A DNA stretch of 64,000 bases from Heloderma charlesbogerti (taxonomy: Eukaryota > Chordata > Lepidosauria > Squamata > Helodermatidae): assembly GCA_026122225.1 (NCBI GenBank), contig JANEZZ010002197.1:1178001-1242000 (forward strand), read 5' to 3'. The first letter of the stretch is position 1; every line of letters starts with the position of its first letter. The translations under genes and the position numbers were made by a program. Shown here in pieces: positions 34,683-46,842 of this stretch. The notes below the pieces were generated by a model. That model made no database searches and was not told where the DNA came from. It saw only the letters and a program-made list of their open reading frames with translations.

Positions 34683-35340
34683 CAGGGGTGGGGAACCTCT
34701 TTCAACCCGAGGGCCAAATTCCATTTCTGAGAAGCTCTTGGGGGCCGCATTCCAGTGGTGGGTGGGGCCAAAGGAAACAGGGGCGGGACGAAAAATACAA
34801 GCATATTTTAGCTTCAAGCTCTTACTGCCCAGTAACGAAGCCTAGGAGAGCCTTTTCAACCTTTTGGAATGGGGGAAAGAGCTGCAGAAATCCAGGAAAC
34901 CACCAAATGATTGGTTGTCCAGGGAAAGGTGGTGGGGCCAGGGGAAGGCGGTGTGGCCATCTGAGAAACCCCAGAGGGCCGGACTGGGACCCCAGGGGAG
35001 CCAGAGTTACCCCTGCTATACGCGAATGGGGCCCTGTGCCCCATCCACAAAAAAGGATACAAATTTGCATAAAAAATTGTGCCTGGCAAACAATTTAAAC
35101 AGAAATATAATGCATCTCACTGTAGTGGGGGAAGATTGTGGCCAGGCCAGGTGACCTCTTGCTCCTATTTGGCCCTCTTTGCCTTGATAAGCATAAGGCA
35201 GGGATGGGGACCTTTTTTGGCTTTTGATCCACAGAAACAATCCATCAGGGGCCAAATAGAAGTAATAAGATGTCTGACAGACAGAATGTCAACAGGTGAC
35301 GCTTTCCCCATAATTCCATTTCTATACTAGAAGAAGCTTA
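34683..35340. mobile_element. Probable hAT-type non-autonomous element
   Basis: Starts CAGGGGTGGGGAACCTCTTT with CCGAGGGCCAAATTCC, a terminus common to hAT-family elements. Related termini are at 35202 (CAGGGATGGGGACCTTTTTT) and 37000. The internal segment CAAATTTGCATAAAAAATTG is shared with 19925. Ends are not firmly set. Confidence 0.4.
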
Positions 35341-35444
35341 ACCTGTCTAATTCCTGTCTGCCACACCGCTGTTAAAGACACAAGAGCCCCACTATTTCCC
35401 ACTGCCAACCCCAAGCCAGGTGAAGAAGTGGATTTAATCCTCAA

Positions 35445-35740
35445 GAACGTCAGGAGAGCCCCGCTGGATCAGACCCAGGGTCCATCTAGTCCAGCGTTCT
35501 GCTCACACAGTGGCCAACCAACTGTCAACCAGGAATCCACAAGCAGGACATGAGTGCAACAGCACCCTCCCACCCATGTTCCCCAGCAACTGGTGTACAT
35601 AGGCTCACTGCGTCTGGTACTGGAGGTAGCACATAGCCATCAAGTCTAGGAGCCATTGATAGCCTTTTCCTCCAGGAATTTGTCCAGCCCCCTTTGAAAG
35701 CCATCCAAATTGGTGGCCATCACTACATCCTGTTCCTTAT
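35445..35740 (-). mobile_element. CR1/L3-like LINE 3' end
   Basis: GAGAGCCCCGCTGGATCAGA ... CCAGCAACTGGTGTACATAG ... AATTTGTCCAGCCCCCTTTG; close relative of 34260-34570. Confidence 0.7.
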
Positions 35741-36399
35741 TTTAAAGAATTCACTATTAATTTTTAGTGTAAATAAGAAACCATTTCTTGAAATAAAGAA
35801 TAAAGGGTAAGCCTGGATGGGAGGGATTTCCTCTCCCGTTCATGTCCAACTTTTGCTGCGCTGAAACAGTAGAAAGTGAATGACTGGACGGAGCTTAATT
35901 TGAGTCAGGGTTTGTTAGGGTTCAGCCCTGGAACATGGGACCACAGAATAAACGAGAGAGCATTTCTGAACATGCCAAGAATGTTTTCTAGTTGTTCTTG
36001 AGAACAGCCCACCCATCTCTGGAAATGGGCCCTTGGATCAACTTTATCCCTGGAATACTTTTTTTTTTTTTTAAGTATTATTCGCAATTATAAGAAAACA
36101 AAATAAAAAAAGTGAGGGGACAACAAGCACCAACAAAAAGAACAGAACCAACTCTGGCCTGTCCCACATTCTCAGATGTGTAAAGGCGAGGAATGGTGAC
36201 TTAGTTGTGACAAGAAAGCTCTTTACACATGCTTTGAGGAACACTCTTTATTATTGTTGTTGCTATTCTTACTCTTAATATTAACTTCTGGGACAGATTT
36301 AAATCATTCTTTTATCTTTGTAATATTATAGTAAGTCGCTGCAAGAGCCGGGTGAGCGTCTCAGAATTTTAGTAATAAACAGACAGCCAAATCCCTATA

Positions 36400-36503
36400 C
36401 CCACCCTCTTCCAACCTGGTGCTCTTCAGATCACCATTCCCAGCCAGTCAATTGGGAATTGCAGTCCAACACATCTGGAGGGTTCAAGTTTGGAGAAGGC
36501 TAC
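36400..36503. mobile_element. Foldback element family 2 copy
   Basis: CCAACCTGGTGCTCTTCAGA ... TTGCAGTCCAACACATCTGG with GGAGAAGGCT at the end; partly collapsed centre. Confidence 0.6.
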
Positions 36504-36643
36504 CAGGTGCTTAATCAGAGGACTCAACTCGACTTTATCCCTGGAAGGCTTTTTTTTAAAGGGCTTTTGTAATCCAGCCCCCCATAAAGGCATTGAGCAG
36601 GCCATTCTCCCCACATTCTCCTTCGTGAGACTTCCTCCCAATG

Positions 36644-36882
36644 TATTTATTTTTATTTACTGAATTTATATCCTTCCCTTTTTCCTCTTGCAAGGAACCC
36701 AAGGCGGCTTACATTATCCTCCTCCTCTCCACTTTATCCTCACAACAACAACCCTGTGAGGTACGCTGGGCTGAGAATCTGTGACAAGCCCAAAGTCACC
36801 CAGAGAGCTTCCATGGCTGAGTGGGGACTAGAACCCAGATCTCCCGGCTCCTAGTCCAACACTCTAGCCACTACATCACACC
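36644..36882 (-). mobile_element. tRNA-derived SINE
   Basis: Minus-strand copy closely matching 15836-16060: CCTCTTGCAAGGAACCCAAG, CTCACAACAACAACCCTGTG, ACTAGAACCCAGATCTCCCG and CTAGCCACTACATCACACC. Confidence 0.8.
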
Positions 36883-38049
36883 TATCCAATCCACCTCCCT
36901 GCATCACCTGTTTGTTAAGTTTTTAGGTTTTTTTTAAAAGTCAGAAGATCAGATTCTGGACCTTCTGTGTCACATGTGGTTTAGATCACAGTCAGACCCA
37001 GGGGTCCCCAACCTTTTTGGATCAATAGGCACATTTGGAATGTTGAGAGAATGTCATGGGTGCTCTCACAAAATGGCTGCCATGAAGGGGGCTTGCCCTT
37101 TCACAAAATGGTTGCCATAGTTGGTATGGCTAGTCAGAAAATATCCATTTCCCAGAAGGCCAACTAGTGAGACTAAAAGAAAAGTAACTTTCCCAAAGAC
37201 CTAAATATAAGACAAAGGTGTATTCTGAACTCCAAACAAAGTCTCTTGAACTCCAACACTTTTCTGCTCCAACACTCATTTCGCAGAAGGGAAATTGTTG
37301 AGGTCTAGAAACAAGTAACTTGGCCAGGAAACTGAGTGCAAGGCAGAGGTGGGATCTGAGTCTCAAATGCCAAACTGTGGATTTGCCCCCACAATGCACA
37401 ACAAAATACCCATTTCACAGAAGGTAAATTGATGATGCTCAGAGAATCACAAATGCGCACGTGTGCGCAGGCACACACACAGAGAGAGGCTGAATACGCG
37501 CCAACACAACACATGCACACCAGGCCAAACAAACTACATACATGCACATGTATTACACATACAAAACCCAGGCAAAGACACACACAGGCGAAACTCACAA
37601 CTCACCAAAACAAAATAAACCAGCTAACATACACACACACACACCACACACAAAGGCATCACACATACAGACACCACAGGCAAAATACAACCCTCACTCC
37701 CCCACTCCCCCCGGATACCCCCTTACCACCCTCAGTGCTGGATTGCAGCCACCCACTATTTGCATTTTCTAAGGATACCTCTGGGGCCCATGCGGGTTCA
37801 AGTGGGATTCTTTGAAATAAAGAAGTTGCTGGAGACTGGCATTTCGTTTTGCAGCATGCCAGACTCCCAGCTCAAAAAACTGTTGAATTTTTTAAAATCT
37901 AAATAACAAAATAAAAACCAGGCAGAACAGGAAGCCTGGCAGGTGCCCATAGCGGTGCCCAGGGGCACATTGGGGCCCACGAGCACTACGTTGACAACCC
38001 TAGGACTAACCCCTCATCACCACCACCAGCAGCAGCCTTTCCCACTCAC
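36883..38049. other. Left part of GPR179 intron 1 beside exon 1
   Basis: Includes a CA-rich tract at 37440-37700 (irregular CACACA/ACATACAC), which gives spurious Thr/His-rich open frames. Also GTCCCCAACCTTTTTGGATC at 37004, a hAT-like terminus. Nothing else is recognised. Confidence 0.5.
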
Positions 38050-38924
38050 TTGAATTCTGGACTCAGGTCAGGTTTGAGGCCGTAGAAGGAAGAGGACAGT
38101 GTGACCATCCAAGTGGGCAAGAATTTCCCATCCTCACATTCCAGGTAAGGTGGTGACCATTTGACATGCCCTGAATCCATCACGTAGCTATCTCCCTGGC
38201 TCCATTTGGGGGTATCTAGGCTCTTGAGGTCATTGCTGAGGATTCGCTTGTAAAGTAGTGGGGCCCTCTGAAACCGGAAGAAGTTGTACCACTCGTTTTC
38301 CCAAGTCAAATTCCTCAGGCTCTCAGCAGAGGCCGAGAGATCCTGGAGCAAGATTTCATTGTTCTCCTTGGTGGCCTGGAGCATCATCTGGGGCTTGGAA
38401 GACACCAGGTGAGCATCAAAGGTCAGCACGGCTCGGTAAACTTGGGCATCTCCTTCTATAACACTTCTGATCAAGGCGTGGTACCACTCGATGTCCTCTT
38501 TCACGCTGGACTCCCGGATGTCATTGGTCTGGAAGACCATGTTGAGGAAATTGGTGGCGTGGGTCAGGGTGTCAACAGTGCCATGCAGGTAGGAACGCAG
38601 GGCTGGCGGAGGGCCAGAGGCCTTCCCCACATCTCTCACCTCAAACCTCCGTGTACAGTTGGCTTGTGAGAGGCTTAACACATCCCCGGAGTACAGGAAG
38701 GCCGATGCAGCCTCTGATCCCTCCACGTCAGCCTTATCCAAGTTAGGTGTGGGCATCCAAGTGAAAGCCGAAGCCAAAGAAGACGGGGAGGAAGGTGTCC
38801 ATTCCTTCGCTTTGGAAGTCCTGGCCTTGGGCGGAGCTGGCTGTTGCTGCTGAAAGATCCCGGCAGCCCAAAGGAGTTCGAGACGGAAGCACCAAAGAAG
38901 AAGCCCCAGCAAGCAGATCTCCAT
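38050..38924 (-). CDS. GPR179: GPR179 coding exon 1 (signal peptide and extracellular Cache-type domain)
   Basis: First coding exon of the orphan class C receptor GPR179, which in mammals organises the mGluR6 signalling complex with RGS proteins at ON-bipolar dendrites of the retina. The ATG at 38924 has a strong context (ACCATGG) and an in-frame TAA six bases upstream, which fixes the start. Residues 1-22 are a hydrophobic signal peptide. Residues 70-292 match the GPR158/GPR179 ectodomain, with blocks such as FLYSGD, NFLNM, NDIRESSV, DIEWYHALIRS, YKRILSNDL, DTPKW and FYGLKPDLSPE. Possible N-glycosylation sites are NCT (89) and NLT (205). The donor is CAA|GTGAGT at 38050/38049, splitting a Lys codon after two bases; exon 2 supplies the third. 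Residues 23-69 are a low-complexity Gln/Pro/Ser linker. Family assignment rests on remembered mammalian sequences, and agreement is strong and collinear. Confidence 0.96.
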
Positions 38925-39282
38925 GGTTTAGCCAAAGGCTCAGAAAATGCCAGAGTCATCTGGCAGGGATCCTTTCAGCCACGGGGAAGCCCTCTTGGGA
39001 AGTCCTGATGCATCTGGTGGGGTTCTAGAGATCCTCAGGAGGTGGAGGAAGAAAAGCATGAGAAGCAAAGAAGGAGCCGGTCCATCTCTGAGAGAGACGT
39101 CCCCAACAAACATTGGCACACCTGCAGAAGAGTTCCTTGCCTCCTTTTAGAACAGACAGGACTTTCTCGTTGTCTCCCACTCTCTATTTCTCGCTCTCTC
39201 TTGCTTCTGCCCTCCCTGGCTGGTGATGGAGCAGACGTCACCACAATATGAGCAGCTGCTGGCACTGCCCCCCCCCCCAACT

Positions 39283-39310
39283 ACTATTATATGCCTGGGC
39301 TTTTAAATCT
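39283..39310 (-). promoter_or_regulatory. Possible AT-rich core promoter motif of GPR179
   Basis: On the minus strand, TTTAAAAG (39299-39306) and ATATAATAG (about 39284-39292) lie about 370 bases upstream of the GPR179 start codon, next to a poly-C/G run. This could be a TATA-like element. No CpG island accompanies GPR179, consistent with a tissue-restricted gene. Position and motif are the only support. Confidence 0.22.
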
Positions 39311-39312
39311 CT

Positions 39313-39470
39313 GCAAATCCACACACACATTCATACACACACACACACACACGCACACGCACACAGCGCTATCAACAGCCTCACTTGCAAATGCATGAAA
39401 TGGAGAAATCCTGTGTAAGGCCAGACAGCAGGGGGGCGGGGGAGAGAGAGAGAGAGAGAGAGATTGGAAG
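39313..39470. repeat. (CA)n and (GA)n microsatellites upstream of GPR179
   Basis: CA repeats at 39313-39363 and GA repeats at 39441-39464, 0.4-0.55 kb upstream of the GPR179 start codon. Confidence 0.85.
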
Positions 39471-41879
39471 GGAACAGTGTCTGTCTCCCTCTCCCTCTCT
39501 CTGTCTCACTTTAGTTCCATTAGGGGATATAGGTCTGACAGTGATGCAAGCAACCAAATCCTGCATGGAGTGCCATGGCAACGGGAAATTTGTCTTCCCA
39601 CCTCCCCCCTGCCTTTATTCCCCCCCCCCATCCATTCATCAGCTTGACTAACACCGTGGTAGTCATTTATAAGGTCACCTACTGCCTACTGATGTTCGTA
39701 TCACGCTGCTAAATATAATTAACTGTTGAGGCACCAGGGAAGGGAAGGGCAGAGGGGGGGAAAACAAGGATGGAGAAATTTCAGGCAGGGCCTTCTGTTC
39801 TATTGCCGCGCCTACATGTTGAGATGATCCAGGAGATGAAAGAAAGAAAAGAGGGAAAGAAAGAAAAGAATGGAGAGGGTGATTCCAAGGAGAGAGCCAT
39901 GGAAATAATAATGGCCTAATTTGAGCTCTAAGGCTCAGCCCCAGGCCAGAACCCATTCTTTCAGTTCTGGACCACACGAAGCTGTAATAAAGCCTGAGCA
40001 TACACAAGTGTAATTTTCATCAGCATTTAATCAGAGCATACTCCACGTTCCTGCGGTGTGTTATTCTGTCACTTGGATGTGTAATTTTATGAAATCTGGT
40101 TTTTGTTTTTTGTCTTATTGTTTCTCAATCACTTTTTAAATTAGGGAATACATTTTTTAATGCAATGTGTCTGCTGTGCTTGCATGTTAACACGATTGAA
40201 AACAAGTGCTGTTATTTCGCTTCTGTGAAATCATTTGGTTGTTCGCTGTGGTCTTTTGCTCTTCAGTGAAATAAACTTGACTTGGGTTAGAACCACTGGA
40301 GAAGATGCATTACATTTGGGAAGAGAGAGAGGGAGCTAGAAAGAAGGAGAGAATGAATGGAAGGTGATGGGTAGGAATGGGGTGGGGAGGGGAGGGGAGG
40401 GCTGGCTGGAGGGAGGAAGAAAGAGAGCAGGAGGAGCCAGAAATGACATACTTGTTTATCCACATTTGTGAATCACGTTGAGCTGGATCCAGACTTCGTC
40501 ATACTTAGACCCCTGAAATAAATGGAACTTAAGTTCGATTTCAGTGGTACTACTCTAAGTATGACGAAGTCTGGATCCAACCGATTGAAATGAAGGGATT
40601 CCTCTACGTCATCTCCTTTAATGAATACTTCTGTTTAACCATTCCTCTGGGGACTTTGAAAGCTATTCAGATTCACATCACGTTATTTGAAATTAACATG
40701 TCTATGCTGAAAGTTTTGTTTTGCTTTGTTCCTTATTGTCCATATAATTATTTCTGACTGGATTGATGGGTAACATGACTTTGAACTCTCTTTTATCTGT
40801 GTGAGCAGGAAATAGATCTTCAAAATCCACCACAGCGGGATTCCCAGCTCTACAACCACTGACAGCCTGCCTCTTCACCTGGTTTTAGGCTGCAGCAACA
40901 CTATTTTAGGAGCGAATCCCATGGGAGTTCAGTGGGGCTCATTGACTTCCAAGTAAAAATGCACAGGATCGGGTGAAAGTCATTCTAAGGAAGCCTATCT
41001 GAGGCGATGATGAGCTGCCTGGGCGTTGAAAATAATAACTGCAACCATCTTCATGAGCAAAGATGTGAGCTGTGATTAGTGTTTGGGCATGTTTACAGTG
41101 GTATCCACAGGCCTCCTGTACAGGGTTTCATTCCCCTTTCCCTTTCAGAACAGCTTTTGAAAGAGTCTTATGAGTCCGTCAGGGCACATTCTTATTGTGA
41201 ACTTTTTTCTGCAGTGTAGAATGGTCTTGTTCAGGCTGATTTACAGCAGGGGTGCTGAAGCTCAGGCCCATGGGCCAAATCTGGCCTGCCTCGGGTTCAA
41301 ATCCAGCCCTTCAGGATTCCCAAGAGCCTCTCTGAATTCGGCTCTCAGGGTGAAAGAGATTCAACACCTTTTTGCCATCCCTCCCCCCCCCCATATTTTT
41401 TTTCATTTCCATTTATTTCCCCAGTGCTTTGGCCCCTGAACATGCTCGGTTCTCACTGGGCTGTGTGTGTGTGTGGGGGGGCATGTTCCCCACTGTAGGG
41501 TTTAAAATATATATTTGTCTACTTCTGCAAAACTTGGGATTTGCCTGGCCTGATCTCTCCCTCTTGGGTGAAGATGGTGATGGTTTGGCTACATAAGGAC
41601 CCACACTCGGAGAATGAGTTTGCAACCACCATCAGCTCTAATCTAAGAAGCAAAAGGCTGTGTACATGCCGCTCTGGGTAGAGGCAGATAATGCCCTGTA
41701 AATACATACGCACATGCTTCCATGTGCGGATGTCGGATGGGTTCCATCTTGTCCATCTTATGGCTTGCTAGCTTAGAACTGCAGTCTTAGAGCTTGCATC
41801 AGGCTTTTCTACAGCCAATGTAGCTACCAACATATGGTGACCAAAAGCCCAGGAGGATAGGCCTTGGGCTAGGTTCGTT
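39471..41879. other. Intergenic sequence between GPR179 and SOCS7, left part
   Basis: No exon is recognised. Holds the perfect inverted repeat at 40485-40578, a GA/GGGGA-rich stretch at 40315-40440, and a CAGGGGTGCTGAAGCTCAGG terminus at 41248. Confidence 0.5.
40485..40578. mobile_element. Short foldback element with perfect 25-bp terminal inverted repeat
   Basis: 40485-40509 (GGATCCAGACTTCGTCATAC...) and 40554-40578 (...GTATGACGAAGTCTGGATCC) are exact reverse complements, 44 bp apart. The spacer contains TGGAACTTAAGTTCGATTTC. Probably a very small MITE. Confidence 0.75.
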
Positions 41880-42480
41880 CCCTCTCTCCTATCCTTCCAC
41901 CAGCAGGCAAAGACCACTTTATTCAAGAAAGCCTTGGGTGTGTAAGCAGGTCTCTTGGGCTGGAAGCTCTTTTTACTCTGCTACTGTTGTATGTTTAATT
42001 GTGTGGAATGTATTTGTTTTGTTATTGTTTTTATCAAGTTTTATTAGTGATTGTAAGCCACCTTGAGTGCCATTTTCGTTAGAAAAAAAAGGTAAAGATG
42101 CCCCCAACCAGTCGTTTCCGACTCTAGGGTGTGGTGCTCATCTCCATTTCTAAGCCGAAGAGCCAGCGCTGTCCGAAGACGCTTCCGTGGTCATGTGGCC
42201 GGCATGACTCAACACCGATGTGCACGGAACGCTGTCACCTTTCCTGCAGAGGCGGTACCTATTTATCTACTTGCAATTTCTTGCTTTCGAACTGCTAGGT
42301 TGGCAGAAGCTGGGACTGAAGACAGGAGCTCACTCTGTCACGCAGCACTCGGGTCTCGAACGGCTGTCCTGCTGACCTTCCGGTCTGCAATTCAGCGTCT
42401 TAACCACCAAGCCACCGCGGCCCCTAAGCATTTCAGTAGAAAGGCAGGGTACAAGTCAAATAAATAAATAAATAATGTAA
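41880..42480 (+). mobile_element. L2-clade LINE 3' end, split by a Sauria SINE
   Basis: AAGACCACTTTATTCAAGAA ... GTGATTGTAAGCCACCTTGA..GTGCCATTTTC is interrupted at about 42083 and resumes at 42427 (CATTTCAGTAGAAAGGCAGG, (AAAT)n). The repeated CATTT..GTAGAAA on both sides is the likely target duplication of the SINE. Confidence 0.6.
42083..42426 (-). mobile_element. Sauria SINE (tRNA head, BovB-like tail)
   Basis: On the minus strand: GGGGCCGCGGTGGCTTGGTG (A box region), GCCGTTCGAGACCCG (B box region), a long unique body (GTCATGCCGGCCACATGACC), and a tail GAGTCGGAAACGACTGG resembling the BovB 3' end. This is the best single pointer to a squamate host. Confidence 0.85.
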
Positions 42481-42847
42481 CGGTCATATCGAAGAGAGAA
42501 TTTTGGAAGGTGCAAGTTATTAGGAAGAGGTGGTCAAAATGACACATGCTGAAATTCCCTCTTTAGAACGACTGTTACAGACACAGGAGCCCTGACCTCC
42601 TTTGCATCTTGTCACCCTACAATTGCATTGGCTGGACTGAGATTCATTAGAATGTTAATGAACAATCTATGACCTCACAGCACATCAGCCAATGGCAGTG
42701 GCGACAGGGTTGCCAGGTGACCAGATTTGGCCTTATGTTATATAAAATATGTTAAAAAGACTAGCTCAGTAATTCCAGCTACATCCTGGTATGATTCTGC
42801 TCTGGTTTTAACTCCTACCAATCACTTTGAACCTAGAGTGCATAATT

Positions 42848-43105
42848 CAGAGAGAGAGCCAGTGTGGTGTAGTGGCAGGAGTGTTGGACTAGGAGCTGGG
42901 AGATCTGGGTTCTAGTCCCCACTTGGCCATGGAAGCTCACTGGGTGACTTTGGGCCAGTCACAGTCACTCAGCCCAACCCACCTCACAGGCTTGTTGTTG
43001 TGAGGATAAAATGGAGAGGATGATGATAATGTAAGCCGCCTTGGGTTCCTTGCAAGAGGAAAAAAGGCAGGGTATAAATGCAATAAATAAATAAATAAAT
43101 AAATT
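42848..43105 (+). mobile_element. tRNA-derived SINE, full-length
   Basis: AGAGAGCCAGTGTGGTGTAG (A box) and GGGTTCTAGTCCCC (B box) followed by a body CTCACTGGGTGACTTTGGGC and tail AAAGGCAGGGTATAAATGCA plus (AAAT)n. Too long and unfolded for a tRNA gene. Confidence 0.85.
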
Positions 43106-43309
43106 TCCTACTTTTATACAATCAAAAGCTGCAGTGAACAGTGCCTATGAATGTTTACCTAGATGTCAGTCCCATTAAGCCCCATCACATTCAATGAAGC
43201 TTACGTCCACATAAAATGTGTATAGGACTGCTGCCTTCATAGAGAGTAAGTTCCATTAAAAGTGGGACTTACTTCTTTGTAAATTTATGCATTGGATTGC
43301 ACTGTAAAC

Positions 43310-44235
43310 ATACACTGGGGGGGCTGTAAGGGTGAGCCTCCAATTCTGAGAAAAAAGTGTGTCTTGAAGGTTTTGATACCATTGACCATGGCATCCTTCT
43401 GAGGTATCTGTCTGGGATGGGACTTGGAGGCATTGCTATACAGTAGTTCTGGACCTTTTTGGAAGGGCAATTTCAGAAGGTGGTTCTGGGACATTCCTGT
43501 TTAATACAGTGGCCATTGGCCTGTGGTGTCCTTCCAAGTTCCATCTTGTCCATCTTAGTTGAAATACAGATCAGAGAACAGGGATTCAACCTGTGCTGGA
43601 TGGAGTTACATTCTCCCTGAAGGCTCAGCGTTGCAATTTGGGTTTACTCCCTGATTCAGCCCTGAACCTGAATGTCCAGGTTTCGGCAGTGGTCAGGAGT
43701 GCATTTGCACAGCTGAGGCTAGTGCGTCAACTCTGCCCATTGCTGGAAATGTCTGATTTGGCCATGGTGACACAGCCTTTAGTTACATCCTGTTTGGACC
43801 ACTGTAATGGGCTGTATGTGGGGCTCCCTTGCAAAGTGCTCAGAAACTTCAGCTGGCCCAGAATGCCGCAGCCAAACTGTTGACCTGGGCTGGTTACAGG
43901 GAGTCACGTGACTCCCTTGTCACAACATCTTCACTGTCTACCAGTCTGTTTCTGGGCACAATTCAAAGTGCTGGTTATGACCTATAAAGCCCTATGTGAC
44001 TTGAGGCCAGGCTACCTGAAAGACTGCATTTTATTCAGGCAGGCCTTTGGCATGCAAACTTATCTGTTGCTGAAGGGATTTTTAATTGGTTGGGAGCGAT
44101 CTATTTCTTTTAATGTGTGTTTTTATTGTGTTTTGGTGGATCTATTTTTATGTTAGGTTTTAATTAAGATTTTGTTCTTAATCTGTATTTTATTATTGTT
44201 AGCTACTGCAAGTGCCATTTTTGGCAGAAAATGAA
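43310..44235 (+). mobile_element. L2-clade LINE, 3' third with degraded reverse transcriptase
   Basis: FDTIDHGILLRYLSGMGLGG is readable near 43370-43430, followed by SAVVRSAFAQLRLVRQL and TSCLDHCNGLYVGLP around 43690-43830, then AGYRESRDSL. Several frameshifts; an old copy. Confidence 0.75.
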
Positions 44236-44264
44236 AAAAAATGAATCAGGGATCAGTAGACTAG

Positions 44265-44665
44265 GAGCATTTCTACACCAGCCTAAAATCCTGCATTTAA
44301 AATGGGGCTTTCTGCTTCTGTTTTAAATGCAGGATCACGACAGACTCCCTTTACACGCGCTTGCCTTCCCCGCCTTTCCCCCTTTATCTGAGTCTTCCAT
44401 ATGTTTCATTATACAGCCACTAAATGGCGCTGTAGTCTAGCTCCTCTTCTTGTGGCTTTTCCTTTGTCATGGAGGGAACTCAAGCAGAACTCAAGCGCTG
44501 TAATCTGATAGCTCATTATCTTTGATCTTTTTACAAATGGAATAAAGGTCATTTAGTGCGGGAGATGCCCTGGAGGTTGATGCCATCATCTATACGGCCT
44601 GCAGACTTCCCTGCATAACCAATCTTAACAGCAGGATAAAAGCTCCATGTGAAGAAGCCCCGGGA
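44265..44665 (+). mobile_element. Non-autonomous hAT-like element (MITE)
   Basis: GGAGCATTTCTACACCAGCC ... ATCCTGCATTTAAAATGGGG ... AGCAGGATAAAAGCTCCATG..TGAAGAAGCCCC. The imperfect terminal repeats meet at ATCCTGC. Same element as 6410-6775 in the other direction. Confidence 0.6.
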
Positions 44666-44689
44666 AAGTCTGTACTAACCTACAGTTTC

Positions 44690-45190
44690 ACCATAGCAGG
44701 CTAAAATCCCGCATCATTACTTGCGCTTCTGCTTCCAGATTCTTTGTGGGTTTAACCTTGGCTCCTTCACATGGGGCGGACATGTGCTTTCTCGGGGGGG
44801 GGATTGGGAGGGGCGTCACAGCACGGGGCCTTCCCGCAGCCAGGAGAGGGGCCCCCGCCGCATGGCACGGAGGATGGGTCAGTGCACCCGCTGTCACCCC
44901 ACATAGGATGCAGCACAGCATGGAGGAATCTTGCAAAGGTGGCACCCTGAAAGCAGGCAGGGGATGGGGGAGGCGCGTTTTCTATATTTTATTATACAGG
45001 CACTAGTTGGTGCTGGTAATATACTGGATTATCTCCCTGCTTTTCAAAGCAGGATAAATGTGGAAAAGCATGCAAGGCATCCTGGAGGTTGAGGATGACA
45101 TCTAAAGGATCTGCAAACTTCCCTGAGTGGCCGATCACAAGCGTGCAATAAATCACTCGTGTAAGGAAGCTCCTAGCGTGCAGAGAAGCC
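44690..45190. mobile_element. Second hAT-like element related to 44265
   Basis: Repeats the same plan: AGCAGGCTAAAATCCCGCAT, CTTCTGCTTCCAGATTC, then TTATTATACAGGCACTAGTT, CAAAGCAGGATAAATGTGG, GTCACATCTAAAGG-like spacer and CGTGTAAGGAAGCTCC. It lies immediately next to the preceding one. Confidence 0.4.
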
Positions 45191-45418
45191 ATGAATTCCC
45201 TCTCTAGAGAGCTTATAGGAGGAGTGGGGAACCTGCCACCCAAGTGCCACATGTGGACCTCAGTCTAGTTTGATGTGGACCTCAAATCCACTTTGCAAAC
45301 CCCACTCACTTTGTCTCTGGCTCCAGCAATGCCACCTCCAGGTTTTGGGTATGTGGGAGGACCACTTGGCTAAGACACCCTCAACGAGCTCCCTCCCTCA
45401 ATGAGTCTACTCACTGAC

Positions 45419-45752
45419 AGCACTCTTCAAGTACTTGAAAGGCTGTCACTGGGAGGAAGGCCAGGATCTCTTCTCGATCATCCCAGAGTGCAGGACACGG
45501 AATAATGGGCTCAAGTTGCAGGAAGCCAGATTCCGGCTGAACATCAGGAAAAACGTCCTGACTGTTAGAGCAACACGACAATGGAACCAATGACCTGGGG
45601 AGGTGGTGGGCTCTCCCACACTGGAGGCCTTCAAGACGAGGCTGGACAGCCATCTGTCAGGGATGCTCTGACTTAGATGCCTGCACTGAGCAGGGGGTTG
45701 GACTCAATGGCCTTGTAGGCCCCTTCCAACTCTACTATTCTATGATTCTGTG
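45419..45752 (+). mobile_element. CR1 LINE 3' end
   Basis: Collinear with 24463-24795 of the larger CR1: CACTCTTCAAGTACTTGAAA, GTGCAGGACACGGAATAATG, TGGAACCAATGACCTGGGGA, GGTTGGACTCAATGGCC, TTCTATGATTCTGTGAG. About 90% alike by eye. Confidence 0.85.
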
Positions 45753-46842
45753 AGTCTACTTTCTCACCGCCATTGTTACCAGCTGCTATTGCTTATCATC
45801 CCCATTCTCATCATTGCTACCACTTGCTTGCTTGGCAGGCAGAGAGCCAGGGAGCAAGCAGGCCATCGCCCCTGCTCCTCCTCCTCACCACCACCACCGT
45901 TGTCGGGGCCAGAGCAAGAAGCAGGTGAACAAGCAGGTTGCCACGGGGAGGAGGAGGAGGAGGAGGAGCTCTAGGGATCTGTTCTCAGTGAGTGGGCCCC
46001 TGCTGGAGTGTGGGCCTTCGGCAGGTGCCCACCCATGCCTACCCCTGATGCCAGCTCTGGGCTCCAGTCACGTCTGGCTTCCGCCACTGCTGGAAGGCAG
46101 ACCCTGACAGGTTTCCACTAACGTAATGAGGACTATGACAAGAAAATGGTTCCCCGTCCCTGGGTTACAATCTATATCAGACAAGACAGCAGTGAAGAGG
46201 TAGGAAAAAGGCCAAGGATTCCAGGAGAGTCAAGTGGTCATGGAGGAACAGACTGGCGCACAGGCAATTAATGAAAGACTTTGATGAAGAAGGAAGTATT
46301 GGAGGATGTTTGAGGAGCGGCAGGAGCGGGGGCTCCATAAACCAGGCTTTGAGAAATGCCTCCTCCTTTGCTTTCTCCACTTTCCTGCTATTTAAAAAAA
46401 ATTTTTTTTTAACTAGTCACGATTAACAGAGAAGTTTTGCAATTCATTACAAAACCCTGCCAAACCTATTTGCCAGAAGCAACTGTGGGATGAATGCACG
46501 TACACTACCAGTAGTGACCCCTCTTCCAAACTGCCTTCAACTCTCTGAAAATAACAGTTGTTTGTCTCTGGCCAAAGAGGGATCTTTCCTCCCCACCCCT
46601 CTCATGAAGCTTAACTCCGAATTTACCCAGACTTTCTGGTCCTTGTCCACAAATTGCATTTCATAAAGTGAAAGCAAAGTCTGCATATCAATTCCATTAC
46701 CTGAGCCAGCTGCAGAACATTGGTTGGGCCAGGGATCTCTTCCCACTCCCAATCAGTTATACTTCTATTATACAAAGATGAATCATTATATTATGCAGTA
46801 CTCTATTTACCAGTACTGGTAAACTGTACTGTTTACATTTTA

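Noticed and set aside
37429..37815. His/Thr-rich ORF of 128 codons
   Set aside because: It is the translation of an irregular CA-rich tract in GPR179 intron 1.
42848..42930. tRNA gene
   Set aside because: A and B boxes are present but the sequence does not fold as a cloverleaf and continues into a SINE body and tail repeated elsewhere in the window.
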